Source: Polaribacter sp. KT25b
GTDB lineage: Bacteria; Bacteroidota; Bacteroidia; Flavobacteriales; Flavobacteriaceae
Assembly: GCF_900105145.1 (NCBI RefSeq)
Contig: NZ_LT629752.1
Span: forward strand, 62,001-126,000
Direction of reading: 5' to 3'
DNA: 64,000 nt
A program made the translations under genes and the position numbers. The notes beneath the pieces are model-generated. The model saw only the letters and a list, made by a program, of their open reading frames with translations. It was not told the origin of the DNA and searched no databases. Of the stretch, positions 8,517 to 17,160 are shown piece after piece; position 1 is the first letter of the stretch; every line of letters starts with the position of its first letter.

Positions 8517-10307
8517 ATGAGTAGTAGACTTATTGGTAGATTACCAAAAATAGGAATTCGCCCTGTTATAGACGGACGTGAATTAGGAGTAAGAGAATCT
8601 TTAGAGGTTCAAACGATGGATATGGCGAAAGCCGCAGCAAAATTAATTGAAGAAACATTACGTTTCCCTAGTGGAGAAAAAGTAGAATGTGTTATTGCAG
8701 ATACTACTATTGGAGGTGTTGCAGATGCTGCTGCTTGTGCAGATAAATTTAAAAGAGAAGGTGTAGAAGTTTCTTTAACAGTAACGCCATGTTGGTGTTA
8801 TGGTACAGAAGTAATGGATACAGACCCATTATTGCCTAAAGCAGTTTGGGGATTTAACGGAACAGAAAGACCAGGAGCGGTGTATTTAGCTGCTGCCTTA
8901 GCAGGATATTCTCAAAAAGGATTACCAGCATTTGGTATCTATGGTAAAGAAGTTCAGGATGGTGGAGATCAAACCATTCCTCAAGATGTTTCAGAAAAAA
9001 TTATTCGTTTTGCAAAAGGCGCTTTAGCCGTTGCGCAAATGAAAGGAAAATCCTACTTATCTATAGGATATAGTTCTATGGGTATTGCTGGTTCTATGGT
9101 GGATGTAAATTTCTTACAAGACTATTTAGGCGTAAGAGCAGAATTTGTAGAATCTGTAGAGTTGTTAAGACGTATGGATGAAGGGATTTACGATAAAGAA
9201 GAATATGCAAAAGCATTAGCTTGGACAAAAGAAAACTGTAAAGAAGGAGAAGATAGAAACAATCCTGAAGCACAAAAAACGCGTGTACAAAAAGATGCTG
9301 AGTGGGAAAAAGTTGTGAAAATGACTTTAATCTGTAAAGATTTAATGAATGGAAATCCTAAATTGAAAGAAATGGGATTTGGTGAAGAATCTAAAGGAAG
9401 AAATGCCATTATGGGTGGTTTCCAAGGACAACGTCAGTGGACAGATTACCAACCAAATGCAGATTTTACAGAGTCTATTTTAAACTCTTCTTTCGACTGG
9501 AACGGAATTCGTCAAGCATATACATTTGCAACAGAAAACGATTGTTTAAATGCAATTTCTATGTTATTTGGTCATTTATTGACTAATAAAGCACAGTTAT
9601 TCTCTGATGTAAGAACATATTGGAGTCCAGAATCTGTAGAAAGAGTTACTGGTAAAAAATTAACAGGATTGGCAGAAAACGGAATTATTCACTTAATTAA
9701 TTCTGGTTCTACAACTTTAGATGCAACAGCACAACAACAAGATGCTGATGGAAATGCAACAATGAAAGCATTCTGGGATATTACTAAAGACGATGTTCAA
9801 AGATGTTTAGACAATACAAAATGGCCACCAGCTACTGTAGAATACTTTAGAGGAGGAGGATTCTCTTCTAATTTCTTAACGAAAGCAGAAATGCCACTAA
9901 CAATGTGTAGACTTAACTTAATTAAAGGAATTGGACCTGTTTTACAAATTGTAGAAGGTTGGAGTGTTGAGTTACCAGAAGATGTACACACCATTTTAAA
10001 CGAAAGAACAGATCCAACATGGCCAACAACTTGGTTTGTACCAAGAACCACAGGTACAGGTTTCTTTAAAGATGTGTATACAGTAATGGCTAAATGGGGT
10101 GCAAATCACGGAGCAATTTCTCACGGACATATTGGAGCAGATTTAATCTCATTAGCTGCTATGTTACGTATACCAGTAAATATGCACAATGTTTCTGAAG
10201 ATGATGTTTTCCGTCCAAGTGCATGGTCTGCTTTTGGTGAAAACCTAGAAGGAGCAGATTATAGAGCATGTGATAATTATGGTCCGTTATACGGATTTAA
10301 AGAATAA
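8517..10307 (+). CDS. fucI: L-fucose isomerase FucI
   Basis: This 596-residue enzyme converts L-fucose to L-fuculose (it may also act on D-arabinose). Similarity to E. coli FucI is evident along its whole length: [20 protein letters not shown] at the start, [33 protein letters not shown], and [18 protein letters not shown]. The active-site segments [14 protein letters not shown] and [15 protein letters not shown] keep the Glu, Asp and His metal ligands known from E. coli. It is the second gene of the rightward operon and is followed by two strong hairpins before the kinase gene. Confidence 0.97.
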   Translation: MSSRLIGRLPKIGIRPVIDGRELGVRESLEVQTMDMAKAAAKLIEETLRFPSGEKVECVIADTTIGGVADAAACADKFKREGVEVSLTVTPCWCYGTEVMDTDPLLPKAVWGFNGTERPGAVYLAAALAGYSQKGLPAFGIYGKEVQDGGDQTIPQDVSEKIIRFAKGALAVAQMKGKSYLSIGYSSMGIAGSMVDVNFLQDYLGVRAEFVESVELLRRMDEGIYDKEEYAKALAWTKENCKEGEDRNNPEAQKTRVQKDAEWEKVVKMTLICKDLMNGNPKLKEMGFGEESKGRNAIMGGFQGQRQWTDYQPNADFTESILNSSFDWNGIRQAYTFATENDCLNAISMLFGHLLTNKAQLFSDVRTYWSPESVERVTGKKLTGLAENGIIHLINSGSTTLDATAQQQDADGNATMKAFWDITKDDVQRCLDNTKWPPATVEYFRGGGFSSNFLTKAEMPLTMCRLNLIKGIGPVLQIVEGWSVELPEDVHTILNERTDPTWPTTWFVPRTTGTGFFKDVYTVMAKWGANHGAISHGHIGADLISLAAMLRIPVNMHNVSEDDVFRPSAWSAFGENLEGADYRACDNYGPLYGFKE

Positions 10308-10327
10308 TAAATACTTTTTTAATTAGA

Positions 10328-10377
10328 ATTGGTTCTCTTTATTATTAGATTTATTAGCAGAGCACCAATACTTTTTT
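10328..10377 (+). terminator. First terminator-like hairpin after fucI
   Basis: ATTGGTTCTC (10328-10337) pairs with GAGCACCAAT (10360-10369) with one mismatch, and six T follow at 10372-10377. It lies 20 bases after the fucI stop codon. Part of its loop, ATTAGCAG (10353-10360), is exactly complementary to CTGCTAAT at 10408-10415 in the next hairpin. Confidence 0.55.
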
Positions 10378-10383
10378 AATACT

Positions 10384-10442
10384 GATAAAGTTTCTCCTTT
10401 TAACGATCTGCTAATCGTTAAAAGGAAACTCTATCCTTTTTT
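10384..10442 (+). terminator. Second, stronger terminator-like hairpin before the kinase gene
   Basis: The left arm (10384-10407) and right arm (10414-10435) pair over 22 bp with one mismatch and a two-base bulge around a 6-base loop CTGCTA. Six T follow at 10437-10442. The T run ends only 13 bases before the kinase start codon at 10456, so expression of the kinase requires read-through, processing or anti-termination. Confidence 0.65.
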
Positions 10443-10455
10443 AAGCTTCAATAAA

Positions 10456-11766
10456 ATGAAAAACGTAATCGCAGTTATAGATATTGGAAAAACGAATAAA
10501 AAAATATTTTTGTTTGATGAAAATTTTGACGTTTGTTTTCAGAACGCTACTAAATTCAAAGAAATATTAGATGACGATGGTTTTCCTTGTGATGACCTAG
10601 AATCTATAAAGAATTGGATTTTAGAACAAATAAAACAAGTACAAAATAATTCTGATTTTCTTTTAAAAGCGATTAATTTTTCTACTCACGGAGCCTCTCT
10701 TGTTTATTTAGACAAACAAGGAAACAGAATTGCTCCTTTATACAATTATTTAAAACCTTTAGACATTAAAAATTATACAGATTTTTATCAATCTAATGGT
10801 GGTGTAGAAGAGTTTTCTAGAATAACAGCTTCACCTGCTTACGGTATGTTAAACACCGGTTTACAAATGCAATGGATGCAAAAAGACAAACCAGAAGTAT
10901 GGAAAAATGTAGCATCTATTTTACACTATCCTCAGTACTTAAGCTATTTATTTACAAAAAAAATTACAGCAGATTTTACGTCTGTTGGCGCACATACAGC
11001 TACTTGGAATTTTGATAAAATGGAATATCATCCTTGGTTAAAGGCTGCAAATATTACCTTACCCGGACCAGTAAACGGAGAAAAAGCAATTAGTACAGAA
11101 ATTAACGGACAGCAAGTAGCTGTTGGTTCTGGCTTGCACGACAGTTCTTCTTCTATAATTCCTATTTTAGAAAAAGAAAAAGGCAATGATTTTGTATTGC
11201 TTTCTACAGGAACTTGGATTATTGCTATGAATCCTTTTAGTAGTGAAACCTTAACACAACATCAATTAACCAATAATTGTTTGTGTTTTATGACTCCTAA
11301 AAAACAACAAGTAAAATCTTCTATGCAGTTTTTAGGACGTATACATGAAGTGTATTTAAAGCCGTTAAGTGAACATTTTAATGTTGATATTAACAAGCAT
11401 TTACATCTTGGCTTAAACGAGAAATTATGTAAGGGTTTAATAGCAGAAAATGCACAGATTTTTTTAGCTGATGGTATTGATACTAATTTTGAAGCGAATG
11501 AAAATCTATTTAAGTATTTTGGTTCTTATGAAACTGCTTATTATCAATTAATATTTGAAATTTCTAAAAAAGTAATTGCCGGTATCAATTTAATAACCGA
11601 CAAAGATAAATCAATAAAAAATATCCATATTTCTGGTGGATTTAATAAAAATGAAATCTTTATTAAATATTTAACACTGTTAAAAAAAGGCATCGTTGTT
11701 AAAATATCAGAATGTAAAAACGAAAGCGCTTTAGGAGCAGCGTTAATGATGAAAAATTATTTGTAG
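10456..11766 (+). CDS. FGGY-family carbohydrate kinase, probable L-fuculokinase/rhamnulokinase
   Basis: This 436-residue sugar kinase begins with VIDIGKTNKKIFLFD, a phosphate-binding loop of the FGGY family. It continues with SGLHDSSSSIIP and LLSTGTWIIAMNPF, comparable to the GTHDTAS and SSGTW region of rhamnulokinases, and ends with the HISGGFNKNEIFIKYL ATP-binding segment. The expected reaction is ATP-dependent phosphorylation of L-fuculose (or L-rhamnulose) at O-1, feeding the aldolase two genes upstream. At 436 residues it is a little shorter than E. coli FucK and RhaB. The specific substrate cannot be read from sequence alone. Confidence 0.85.
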   Translation: MKNVIAVIDIGKTNKKIFLFDENFDVCFQNATKFKEILDDDGFPCDDLESIKNWILEQIKQVQNNSDFLLKAINFSTHGASLVYLDKQGNRIAPLYNYLKPLDIKNYTDFYQSNGGVEEFSRITASPAYGMLNTGLQMQWMQKDKPEVWKNVASILHYPQYLSYLFTKKITADFTSVGAHTATWNFDKMEYHPWLKAANITLPGPVNGEKAISTEINGQQVAVGSGLHDSSSSIIPILEKEKGNDFVLLSTGTWIIAMNPFSSETLTQHQLTNNCLCFMTPKKQQVKSSMQFLGRIHEVYLKPLSEHFNVDINKHLHLGLNEKLCKGLIAENAQIFLADGIDTNFEANENLFKYFGSYETAYYQLIFEISKKVIAGINLITDKDKSIKNIHISGGFNKNEIFIKYLTLLKKGIVVKISECKNESALGAALMMKNYL

Positions 11767-11844
11767 ATTTTTGTTCTTATATTCTCTTTTTCTAAAAAGT
11801 GAGTTATAATTATTGGTTTGATATTAATAATACTATGAAATAAA

Positions 11845-11875
11845 AAAACCTCAACTTTTAAAAGTTGAGGTTTTC
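11845..11875. terminator. Bidirectional terminator between the kinase gene and tRNA-Leu
   Basis: A perfect 11-bp palindrome CCTCAACTTTT/AAAAGTTGAGG (11849-11870) is flanked by A on the left and T on the right. It can therefore end the kinase transcript on the plus strand and the tRNA-Leu transcript on the minus strand. Confidence 0.85.
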
Positions 11876-11878
11876 TTT

Positions 11879-11963
11879 TGGTACTCAAGGTGGGAATCGA
11901 ACCCACACTCCCGAAAGAACTGGATTTTGAATCCAGCGCGTCTACCAATTCCGCCACTTGAGC
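11879..11963 (-). tRNA. tRNA-Leu (anticodon CAA)
   Basis: The minus strand folds as a class II tRNA. The acceptor is GCTCAAG/CTTGAGT, the D arm contains GGAATTGGTAGACGC, and the anticodon stem-loop CTGGA-TTCAAAA-TCCAG places CAA at positions 34-36. A short variable arm TTCTTTCGGGAG and a T arm GTGGG-TTCGATT-CCCAC follow. The 3' CCA is encoded (minus strand, 11881-11879). Without CCA it is 82 bases. Confidence 0.95.
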
Positions 11964-12045
11964 TAGTATTAATTAAGATTGCAAATGTATAAAATTATTT
12001 TATTTTAAAGTCTATAAATATATTTCAAAGTCAATAAATAAATTC

Positions 12046-12053
12046 TACTTTTG
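12046..12053 (+). promoter_or_regulatory. Candidate -7 element for prs
   Basis: TACTTTTG fits TAnnTTTG and lies 36 bases before the prs start, followed by an A-rich leader typical of Bacteroidota. No clear -33 TTG at the standard distance. Confidence 0.5.
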
Positions 12054-12089
12054 TAGGTAAACAACAACATAATAAAAAAAAACAACTAA

Positions 12090-13031
12090 ATGCCTACAAA
12101 TCAGTTAGCCCCAAAACTTTTTGCCTGCAGGCAAAGCACAGTTTTGGCAGAGAATATTGCAAAAGAATACAATACTACCTTAGGTAAAGTAGATACAACT
12201 TACTTTAGTGATGGAGAATTTCAGCCAGCTTTCGAAGAATCTGTAAGAGGAAGAAGAGTTTTTATTATCGGTTCTACATTTCCAAATGCAGATAATTTAA
12301 TGGAAATGTTATTAATGTTAGATGCAGCAAAAAGAGCATCAGCAAGACATATTACTGCAGTTATGCCTTATTTTGGTTGGGCAAGACAAGACAGAAAAGA
12401 CAAGCCAAGAGTTGCTATTGGTGCTAAATTAGTTGCAAACTTATTACAATCGGCAGGCGCAACAAGAATTATGACGATGGATTTACATGCTGATCAAATT
12501 CAGGGTTTCTTTGAAAAACCTGTAGATCATTTATATGCTTCCACTATATTTTTACCTTATATAGAGAGTTTAAATTTAGAAAATTTAACAATTGCTTCTC
12601 CAGATATGGGTGGTTCTAAAAGAGCTTATGCATATTCTAAGCACCTATTATCTGATGTTGTAATTTGTTATAAACAAAGAATAAAAGCCAATGTAATAGG
12701 TCATATGGAGTTGATTGGAGATGTACAAGGAAAAAATGTAATCTTGGTTGATGATATGATAGATACTGGAGGTACTTTAGCACATGCGGCTAATTTAATG
12801 ATGGAAAGAGGAGCTTTAAGTGTACGTGCAATTTGTACACATCCTATTCTTTCTGGAGGAGCTTATGAAAAAATTCAAAATTCAGGATTAACAGAATTAA
12901 TAGTTTCTGATAGTATTCCATTAAAAAAGGAGACATCAAAAATAAAAGTAGTATCTTGCGCCCCATTATTTGCAGATGTAATGCACAAAGTGCAAGACAA
13001 TACTTCAATTAGTGGACAATTTTTAATGTAA
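12090..13031 (+). CDS. prs: Ribose-phosphate pyrophosphokinase
   Basis: This 313-residue enzyme makes phosphoribosyl pyrophosphate from ribose-5-phosphate and ATP, for nucleotide, histidine and NAD synthesis. Family motifs are visible throughout: FSDGEFQPAFEESVRGRRVF, PYFGWARQDRKDKPR (ATP loop), TMDLHADQIQGFF and the PRPP-binding loop VILVDDMIDTGGTLAHAA. Length is normal for class I enzymes. It is followed after 21 bases by rplY, a pairing common in Bacteroidota and suggesting one transcript. Confidence 0.97.
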   Translation: MPTNQLAPKLFACRQSTVLAENIAKEYNTTLGKVDTTYFSDGEFQPAFEESVRGRRVFIIGSTFPNADNLMEMLLMLDAAKRASARHITAVMPYFGWARQDRKDKPRVAIGAKLVANLLQSAGATRIMTMDLHADQIQGFFEKPVDHLYASTIFLPYIESLNLENLTIASPDMGGSKRAYAYSKHLLSDVVICYKQRIKANVIGHMELIGDVQGKNVILVDDMIDTGGTLAHAANLMMERGALSVRAICTHPILSGGAYEKIQNSGLTELIVSDSIPLKKETSKIKVVSCAPLFADVMHKVQDNTSISGQFLM

Positions 13032-13052
13032 AATAAACAATAAAACAAAGTA

Positions 13053-13655
13053 ATGAAATCAATTTCGATTAAAGGATCAAAAAGAGAAAGCGTAGGTAAA
13101 GTAGCAACTAAAGCCTTACGTAATGCTGGTATGGTTCCTTGCGTTATATACGGAGGAAAAACACCAATACATTTTTCAGCAGAAGAAAAAGCGTTTAAAA
13201 ACTTGGTTTACACTCCAAATGTATATACAGCAAGTATAGACGTTGATGGCCAAAAAATAGCTGCAATTTTACAAGATATTCAGTTTCATCCAGTAACAGA
13301 TAAAATCTTGCATGTAGATTTTTATCAATTATTTGATGATAAAGAGATTACAATGAGTATTCCAGTACAATTAGAAGGTACTTCTCCTGGAGTTTTAAAT
13401 GGAGGGTCTTTACGTTTTACAAACCGTAAATTAAGAGTAAAAGCATTACCTGCTAATTTGCCTGATTTTGTAGTAGCAAATATTTCTAAATTAAAAATTG
13501 GAAATAAATTATTTGTTACGTCATTATTTAATGATGATTATACTTTTATGCATCCAGATAATACTGTTGTAGTGCAAGTGAGAACTTCTCGTAATGCAAC
13601 TGTAGGAGCTGATGAAGATGAACAAGAGGAAGCTGCTGAGGCGACTGCAGAATAA
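13053..13655 (+). CDS. rplY: 50S ribosomal protein L25 (Ctc type)
   Basis: This 200-residue protein is the long, two-domain form of L25, which binds 5S rRNA. The N-terminal domain has [20 protein letters not shown] and [18 protein letters not shown] central [20 protein letters not shown] segment leads into the C-terminal beta domain. The tail after about residue 185 is an acidic, low-complexity [13 protein letters not shown] extension that is typical of the family. It forms an operon with prs and is followed by a strong terminator. Confidence 0.96.
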   Translation: MKSISIKGSKRESVGKVATKALRNAGMVPCVIYGGKTPIHFSAEEKAFKNLVYTPNVYTASIDVDGQKIAAILQDIQFHPVTDKILHVDFYQLFDDKEITMSIPVQLEGTSPGVLNGGSLRFTNRKLRVKALPANLPDFVVANISKLKIGNKLFVTSLFNDDYTFMHPDNTVVVQVRTSRNATVGADEDEQEEAAEATAE

Positions 13656-13676
13656 ATTTGCACTTATAAAACTGTT

Positions 13677-13709
13677 AAAAGCGTTACATCTGTAACGCTT
13701 TTTTTTTTT
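13677..13709 (+). terminator. Intrinsic terminator of prs-rplY
   Basis: AAAAGCGTTACA (13677-13688) and TGTAACGCTTTT (13691-13702) form a perfect hairpin that continues into a run of about eleven T. Confidence 0.9.
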
Positions 13710-13993
13710 GATTTTTATTTAATAATATTTATACTTTTGAAATCTAAAAAAGTGTTTAAAAAAATAATGCAGGTGTTGTTTAATTGTTTTTTAAACCATC
13801 AATAAAAAAGATAAGTTTTTTTATGGACTTGATGCTATCTTGTTTCTTATGTGGTTCTGAAATTAAAAGCTTTTCTATCTAAATTTATGAGGGAAGAGTA
13901 ATTGTATTTTTGTTCTTTAAGTGATTTATTTATAATGTTATAAGTGCTGAGGTTTTGGGATTTGACTTGTTAAATCAATCTATTTTAAAGCAT
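13710..13993. other. Gene-free AT-rich stretch before tRNA-Asn
   Basis: No open frame, RNA fold or repeat that I can support is visible in this stretch. It is very AT-rich and lies between the rplY terminator and the tRNA-Asn terminator. Confidence 0.5.
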
Positions 13994-14027
13994 AAAAAAA
14001 AGCCTTAACAAATTAATGTTAAGACTT
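13994..14027 (-). terminator. Terminator of tRNA-Asn
   Basis: On the minus strand AAGTCTTAACA and TGTTAAGGCTT (plus 14017-14027 and 14000-14010) pair with one G-T wobble over 11 bp. A T run follows (plus-strand A run 13994-13999). Confidence 0.75.
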
Positions 14028-14033
14028 ATTTTG

Positions 14034-14107
14034 CTCCCCCTCTTGGGCTCGAACCAAGGACCCTCTGATTAACAGTCAGATGCTCTAACCAACTGAGCTA
14101 AGGAGGA
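14034..14107 (-). tRNA. tRNA-Asn (anticodon GTT)
   Basis: The minus strand gives a 74-base cloverleaf. The acceptor TCCTCCT pairs with AGGGGGA (one G-T pair), the D arm is GCTCAGTTGGTTAGAGC, and the anticodon stem-loop CTGAC-TGTTAAT-CAGAG contains GTT. The T arm is CTTGG-TTCGAGC-CCAAG. The discriminator is G and CCA is not encoded (GCAA follows). Confidence 0.95.
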
Positions 14108-14245
14108 GTTTGCTTCACTAGATTGTGATTAGCGAGTGCAAATATAAGTCTTTTTTGAATATGCGCAAATATTTTTTATTTTTTTTTCAAAAAATTTTAA
14201 ATAGTTATAATTTAATTTTAACAAGCCCCTTATTGCTAAAAATTG

Positions 14246-14253
14246 TACTTTTG
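14246..14253 (+). promoter_or_regulatory. Candidate -7 element for sucA
   Basis: TACTTTTG fits TAnnTTTG and lies 39 bases before the sucA start. The -33 position has no clear TTG. Confidence 0.45.
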
Positions 14254-14292
14254 TATAAATAATAAGCTTATATAAAAAGCACAAAATATTAT

Positions 14293-17025
14293 ATGGACAA
14301 ATTCTCGTTCTTAAACGCAGCACATACAGGCTTTATAGCCGATTTATACGATCAGTATTTAATAAATCCAGATTCGGTTGAACCAAGTTGGAGGAGTTTT
14401 TTTCAAGGTTATGATTTAGCCAATGAAAATTATTTTTTAAAAGACGAAAACGATTCCGTAGAAATACCTTTAGAGGTTCGTAAAGAATTTTTAGTAGTAG
14501 ATCTAATTAACGGATATAGAACTCGTGGACATCTTTTTACTAAAACAAACCCAGTAAGAGACAGAAGAAAATATCATCCAACATTAGATATAGAAAATTT
14601 TGGATTATCTAACGAAGATTTAAATAAAGAATTTTCTGCTGGAGAATTATTAGGTTTAGGTAAAACAACTCTTTCTAAAATCATAGAGAATCTAAAACGT
14701 ATTTATTGCGACTCTATTGGTGTTGAGTATATGTACATGCGTAATCCAGAAAAATTAAAGTGGTGGCATGAAAGATTCAATAAAAATGATAATCACCCTA
14801 ATTATTCTAATGAAGCTAAAAAGTATATCTTAGGTAAATTAAATCAAGCTGTTACTTTTGAAAGTTTTTTACAAACAAAATATGTGGGTCAAAAACGTTT
14901 TTCTTTAGAAGGAGGAGAAACTTTAATTCCAGGTATGAGTGTTATCTTAAGAGACGCTGCAGAAATATACGGAGTTAAAGAATGTGTTATTGGAATGGCA
15001 CATAGAGGTCGTTTAAACACTTTAGTTAATATCTTTAAAAAACCAGTTAGAGATTTATTTAGCGAGTTTGAAGGTAAAGATTTCGAAGATGAAGATATTG
15101 ATGGTGATGTAAAATACCATTTAGGTTTAACGTTAAGTAAAACTTATAGAGACGGAAATGAAATTAAGATGAACTTAGTTCCTAACCCATCTCACTTAGA
15201 AACTGTAGCTGCGGTTGCAGAAGGTATTACAAGAGCAAAAATTGATAGAAAATATAATGGTGATGAAAGTAAAATATTGCCAATTATAATCCATGGTGAT
15301 GCTGCAATAGCAGGACAAGGTATTGCTTATGAGGTAACTCAAATGGCAAAATTAAATGGTTATAAAACAGGAGGAACAATTCATATTGTTGTTAATAATC
15401 AAATTGGTTTTACAACCAATTATTTAGACGCACGTTCTAGTACGTATTGTACAGATGTTGCAAAAGTAACATTATCTCCAGTATTACATGTTAATGCAGA
15501 TGATACTGAAGCTGTTTGTCATGCAATGGAAATGGCGTTAGAATTTAGAATGAAGTTTAAGCAAGATATTTTTATCGATTTATTAGGTTACCGTAAATAC
15601 GGACATAATGAAGGAGATGAACCTCGTTTTACACAACCAACATTATACAAAGCAATTTCTAAACATAAAAATCCAAAAGATATTTATGCTGCACAATTAC
15701 TTGCAGAAGGATCTATAGATAATTCTTATTTAAATGAAATTACTACTGAGTTTAAACAAATGCTTGAAAGAGAATTTGATGAAGCTAAAAAAGTAGAAAA
15801 ATCTATTGTTAGAGAGTTTATGCAATCTACTTGGGAAGGTTTTGAGCGTGAAGACTTAGAAGCAATGTTACTTACGGATGATACTAAGTATGATGAAACA
15901 AAATTAAAAGAAATTGCAAAAGTAGTTTCTACTGTACCAGAAGGAGCAAAGTTTGTTAGAAAAGCAGAACGTATTTTAGCTGGAAGAGCAAAAATGGCTT
16001 TTGAATCAAATACCTTAGATTGGGGGATGGCAGAAACACTTGCCTATGGAAGCTTAATGGAAGAAGGTTATAATGTAAGAATTTCTGGACAAGATGTAGA
16101 AAGAGGAACTTTCTCTCACAGACACGCTATTTTGCGTGACGAAGTTACAGAAGAACGTATAAACTTACTAAACACAAATCCAAATAATAAAGGGGAAATG
16201 ACGATTTACAACTCGTTATTATCTGAATATGGTGTGTTAGGTTTTGATTATGGTTACGCCATGGCAAATCCAAATACCTTAACTATTTGGGAAGCTCAAT
16301 TTGGAGATTTCTCTAATGGTGCACAAATTATGTTTGACCAATATATTTCTGCAGCAGAAGATAAATGGAAATTACAAAACGGAATTGTTGTCTTGTTACC
16401 TCACGGATATGAAGGGCAAGGTTCTGAGCATTCATCTGCAAGAATAGAACGTTATTTACAATTATGTGCTATAGATAATATGACGGTGGCAAACTGTACA
16501 ACACCATCAAACTTCTATCATTTATTACGTAGACATATGAAACGTAATTATAGAAAACCTTTAATTGTATTTACTCCTAAGAGTTTATTACGTCATCCAA
16601 AAGCAATAAATACTGTTCAAGAATTAGCAACCGGAGAATTCCAAGAAGTAATAGATGATACATTAAACCCAAAGAATGTTACTAAATTAGTTTTCTGTAT
16701 GGGTAAATTCTATTATGATTTATTAGAAGAAAGAGAGCTTTTAGAAAGAGAAGATATAGCTTTGGTTAGAATTGAACAATTATTTCCTCTGCATTTAGAA
16801 AAAATTCAGAAAGTAATAGACAGATATCCTAACGTAAAAGAATATATATGGGCGCAAGAAGAACCTAGAAATATGGGAGCTTGGAGTTATATGTTAGAAC
16901 GTTTTGAACTTGTAAAATTAAGTGTTCGTTCTCGTAAATATTATGCAGTTCCGGCAGCAGGTTCTAGTACACGATTTAAAAAACGTCATAGAGCTGTTAT
17001 TGATAGTGTTTTTAGTAATGAGTAA
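14293..17025 (+). CDS. sucA: 2-oxoglutarate dehydrogenase E1 component
   Basis: This 910-residue thiamine-diphosphate enzyme decarboxylates 2-oxoglutarate in the citric acid cycle. The E1o N-terminal helix FSFLNAAHTGFIADLYDQYL, the conserved RFSLEGGETLIPGM and GMAHRGRLNTLVN segments, the diphosphate/Mg region HGDAAIAGQGIAYE with NNQIGFTTN, and the C-terminal GYEGQGSEHSSARIERYLQL stretch are all present. Length is normal for the single-chain E1o. sucB follows after 135 bases, and a dispersed repeat begins two bases after the sucA stop codon. Confidence 0.97.
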   Translation: MDKFSFLNAAHTGFIADLYDQYLINPDSVEPSWRSFFQGYDLANENYFLKDENDSVEIPLEVRKEFLVVDLINGYRTRGHLFTKTNPVRDRRKYHPTLDIENFGLSNEDLNKEFSAGELLGLGKTTLSKIIENLKRIYCDSIGVEYMYMRNPEKLKWWHERFNKNDNHPNYSNEAKKYILGKLNQAVTFESFLQTKYVGQKRFSLEGGETLIPGMSVILRDAAEIYGVKECVIGMAHRGRLNTLVNIFKKPVRDLFSEFEGKDFEDEDIDGDVKYHLGLTLSKTYRDGNEIKMNLVPNPSHLETVAAVAEGITRAKIDRKYNGDESKILPIIIHGDAAIAGQGIAYEVTQMAKLNGYKTGGTIHIVVNNQIGFTTNYLDARSSTYCTDVAKVTLSPVLHVNADDTEAVCHAMEMALEFRMKFKQDIFIDLLGYRKYGHNEGDEPRFTQPTLYKAISKHKNPKDIYAAQLLAEGSIDNSYLNEITTEFKQMLEREFDEAKKVEKSIVREFMQSTWEGFEREDLEAMLLTDDTKYDETKLKEIAKVVSTVPEGAKFVRKAERILAGRAKMAFESNTLDWGMAETLAYGSLMEEGYNVRISGQDVERGTFSHRHAILRDEVTEERINLLNTNPNNKGEMTIYNSLLSEYGVLGFDYGYAMANPNTLTIWEAQFGDFSNGAQIMFDQYISAAEDKWKLQNGIVVLLPHGYEGQGSEHSSARIERYLQLCAIDNMTVANCTTPSNFYHLLRRHMKRNYRKPLIVFTPKSLLRHPKAINTVQELATGEFQEVIDDTLNPKNVTKLVFCMGKFYYDLLEERELLEREDIALVRIEQLFPLHLEKIQKVIDRYPNVKEYIWAQEEPRNMGAWSYMLERFELVKLSVRSRKYYAVPAAGSSTRFKKRHRAVIDSVFSNE

Positions 17026-17026
17026 G

Positions 17027-17117
17027 TTGCGTTAAGGATTGAAACGGCATCCTTTTTATTTTTTGACTGATAAGAAAAAAAATAAAAAGATATAGTGGAA
17101 AGCCTGTTAAAACGCCC
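17027..17117 (+). repeat. Dispersed hairpin repeat, copy 1 (sucA-sucB gap)
   Basis: This 91-base element starts TTGCGTTAAGGATTGAAAC and ends GGAAAGCCTGTTAAAACGCCC. The centre has T-rich and A-rich arms (TTTTTATTTTTT and AAAAAATAAAAA) that can pair. The two ends match copies 3 and 4 (40680-40778 and 62498-62586), but the central arms are a different variant. It occupies nearly the whole spacer between sucA and sucB. Confidence 0.8.
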
Positions 17118-17160
17118 AAATAATAAAATAGAATTTCAGATTAAAAAAAATAAAGAACTA

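Noticed and set aside
11757..11957. 66-residue open frame over the tRNA-Leu region
   Set aside because: It runs through the tRNA-Leu gene and its terminator; the tRNA fold is clear and explains the sequence.
17095..17160. Upstream GTG extension of sucB
   Set aside because: The extra residues are encoded by the dispersed repeat and precede the conserved lipoyl-domain start [13 protein letters not shown].
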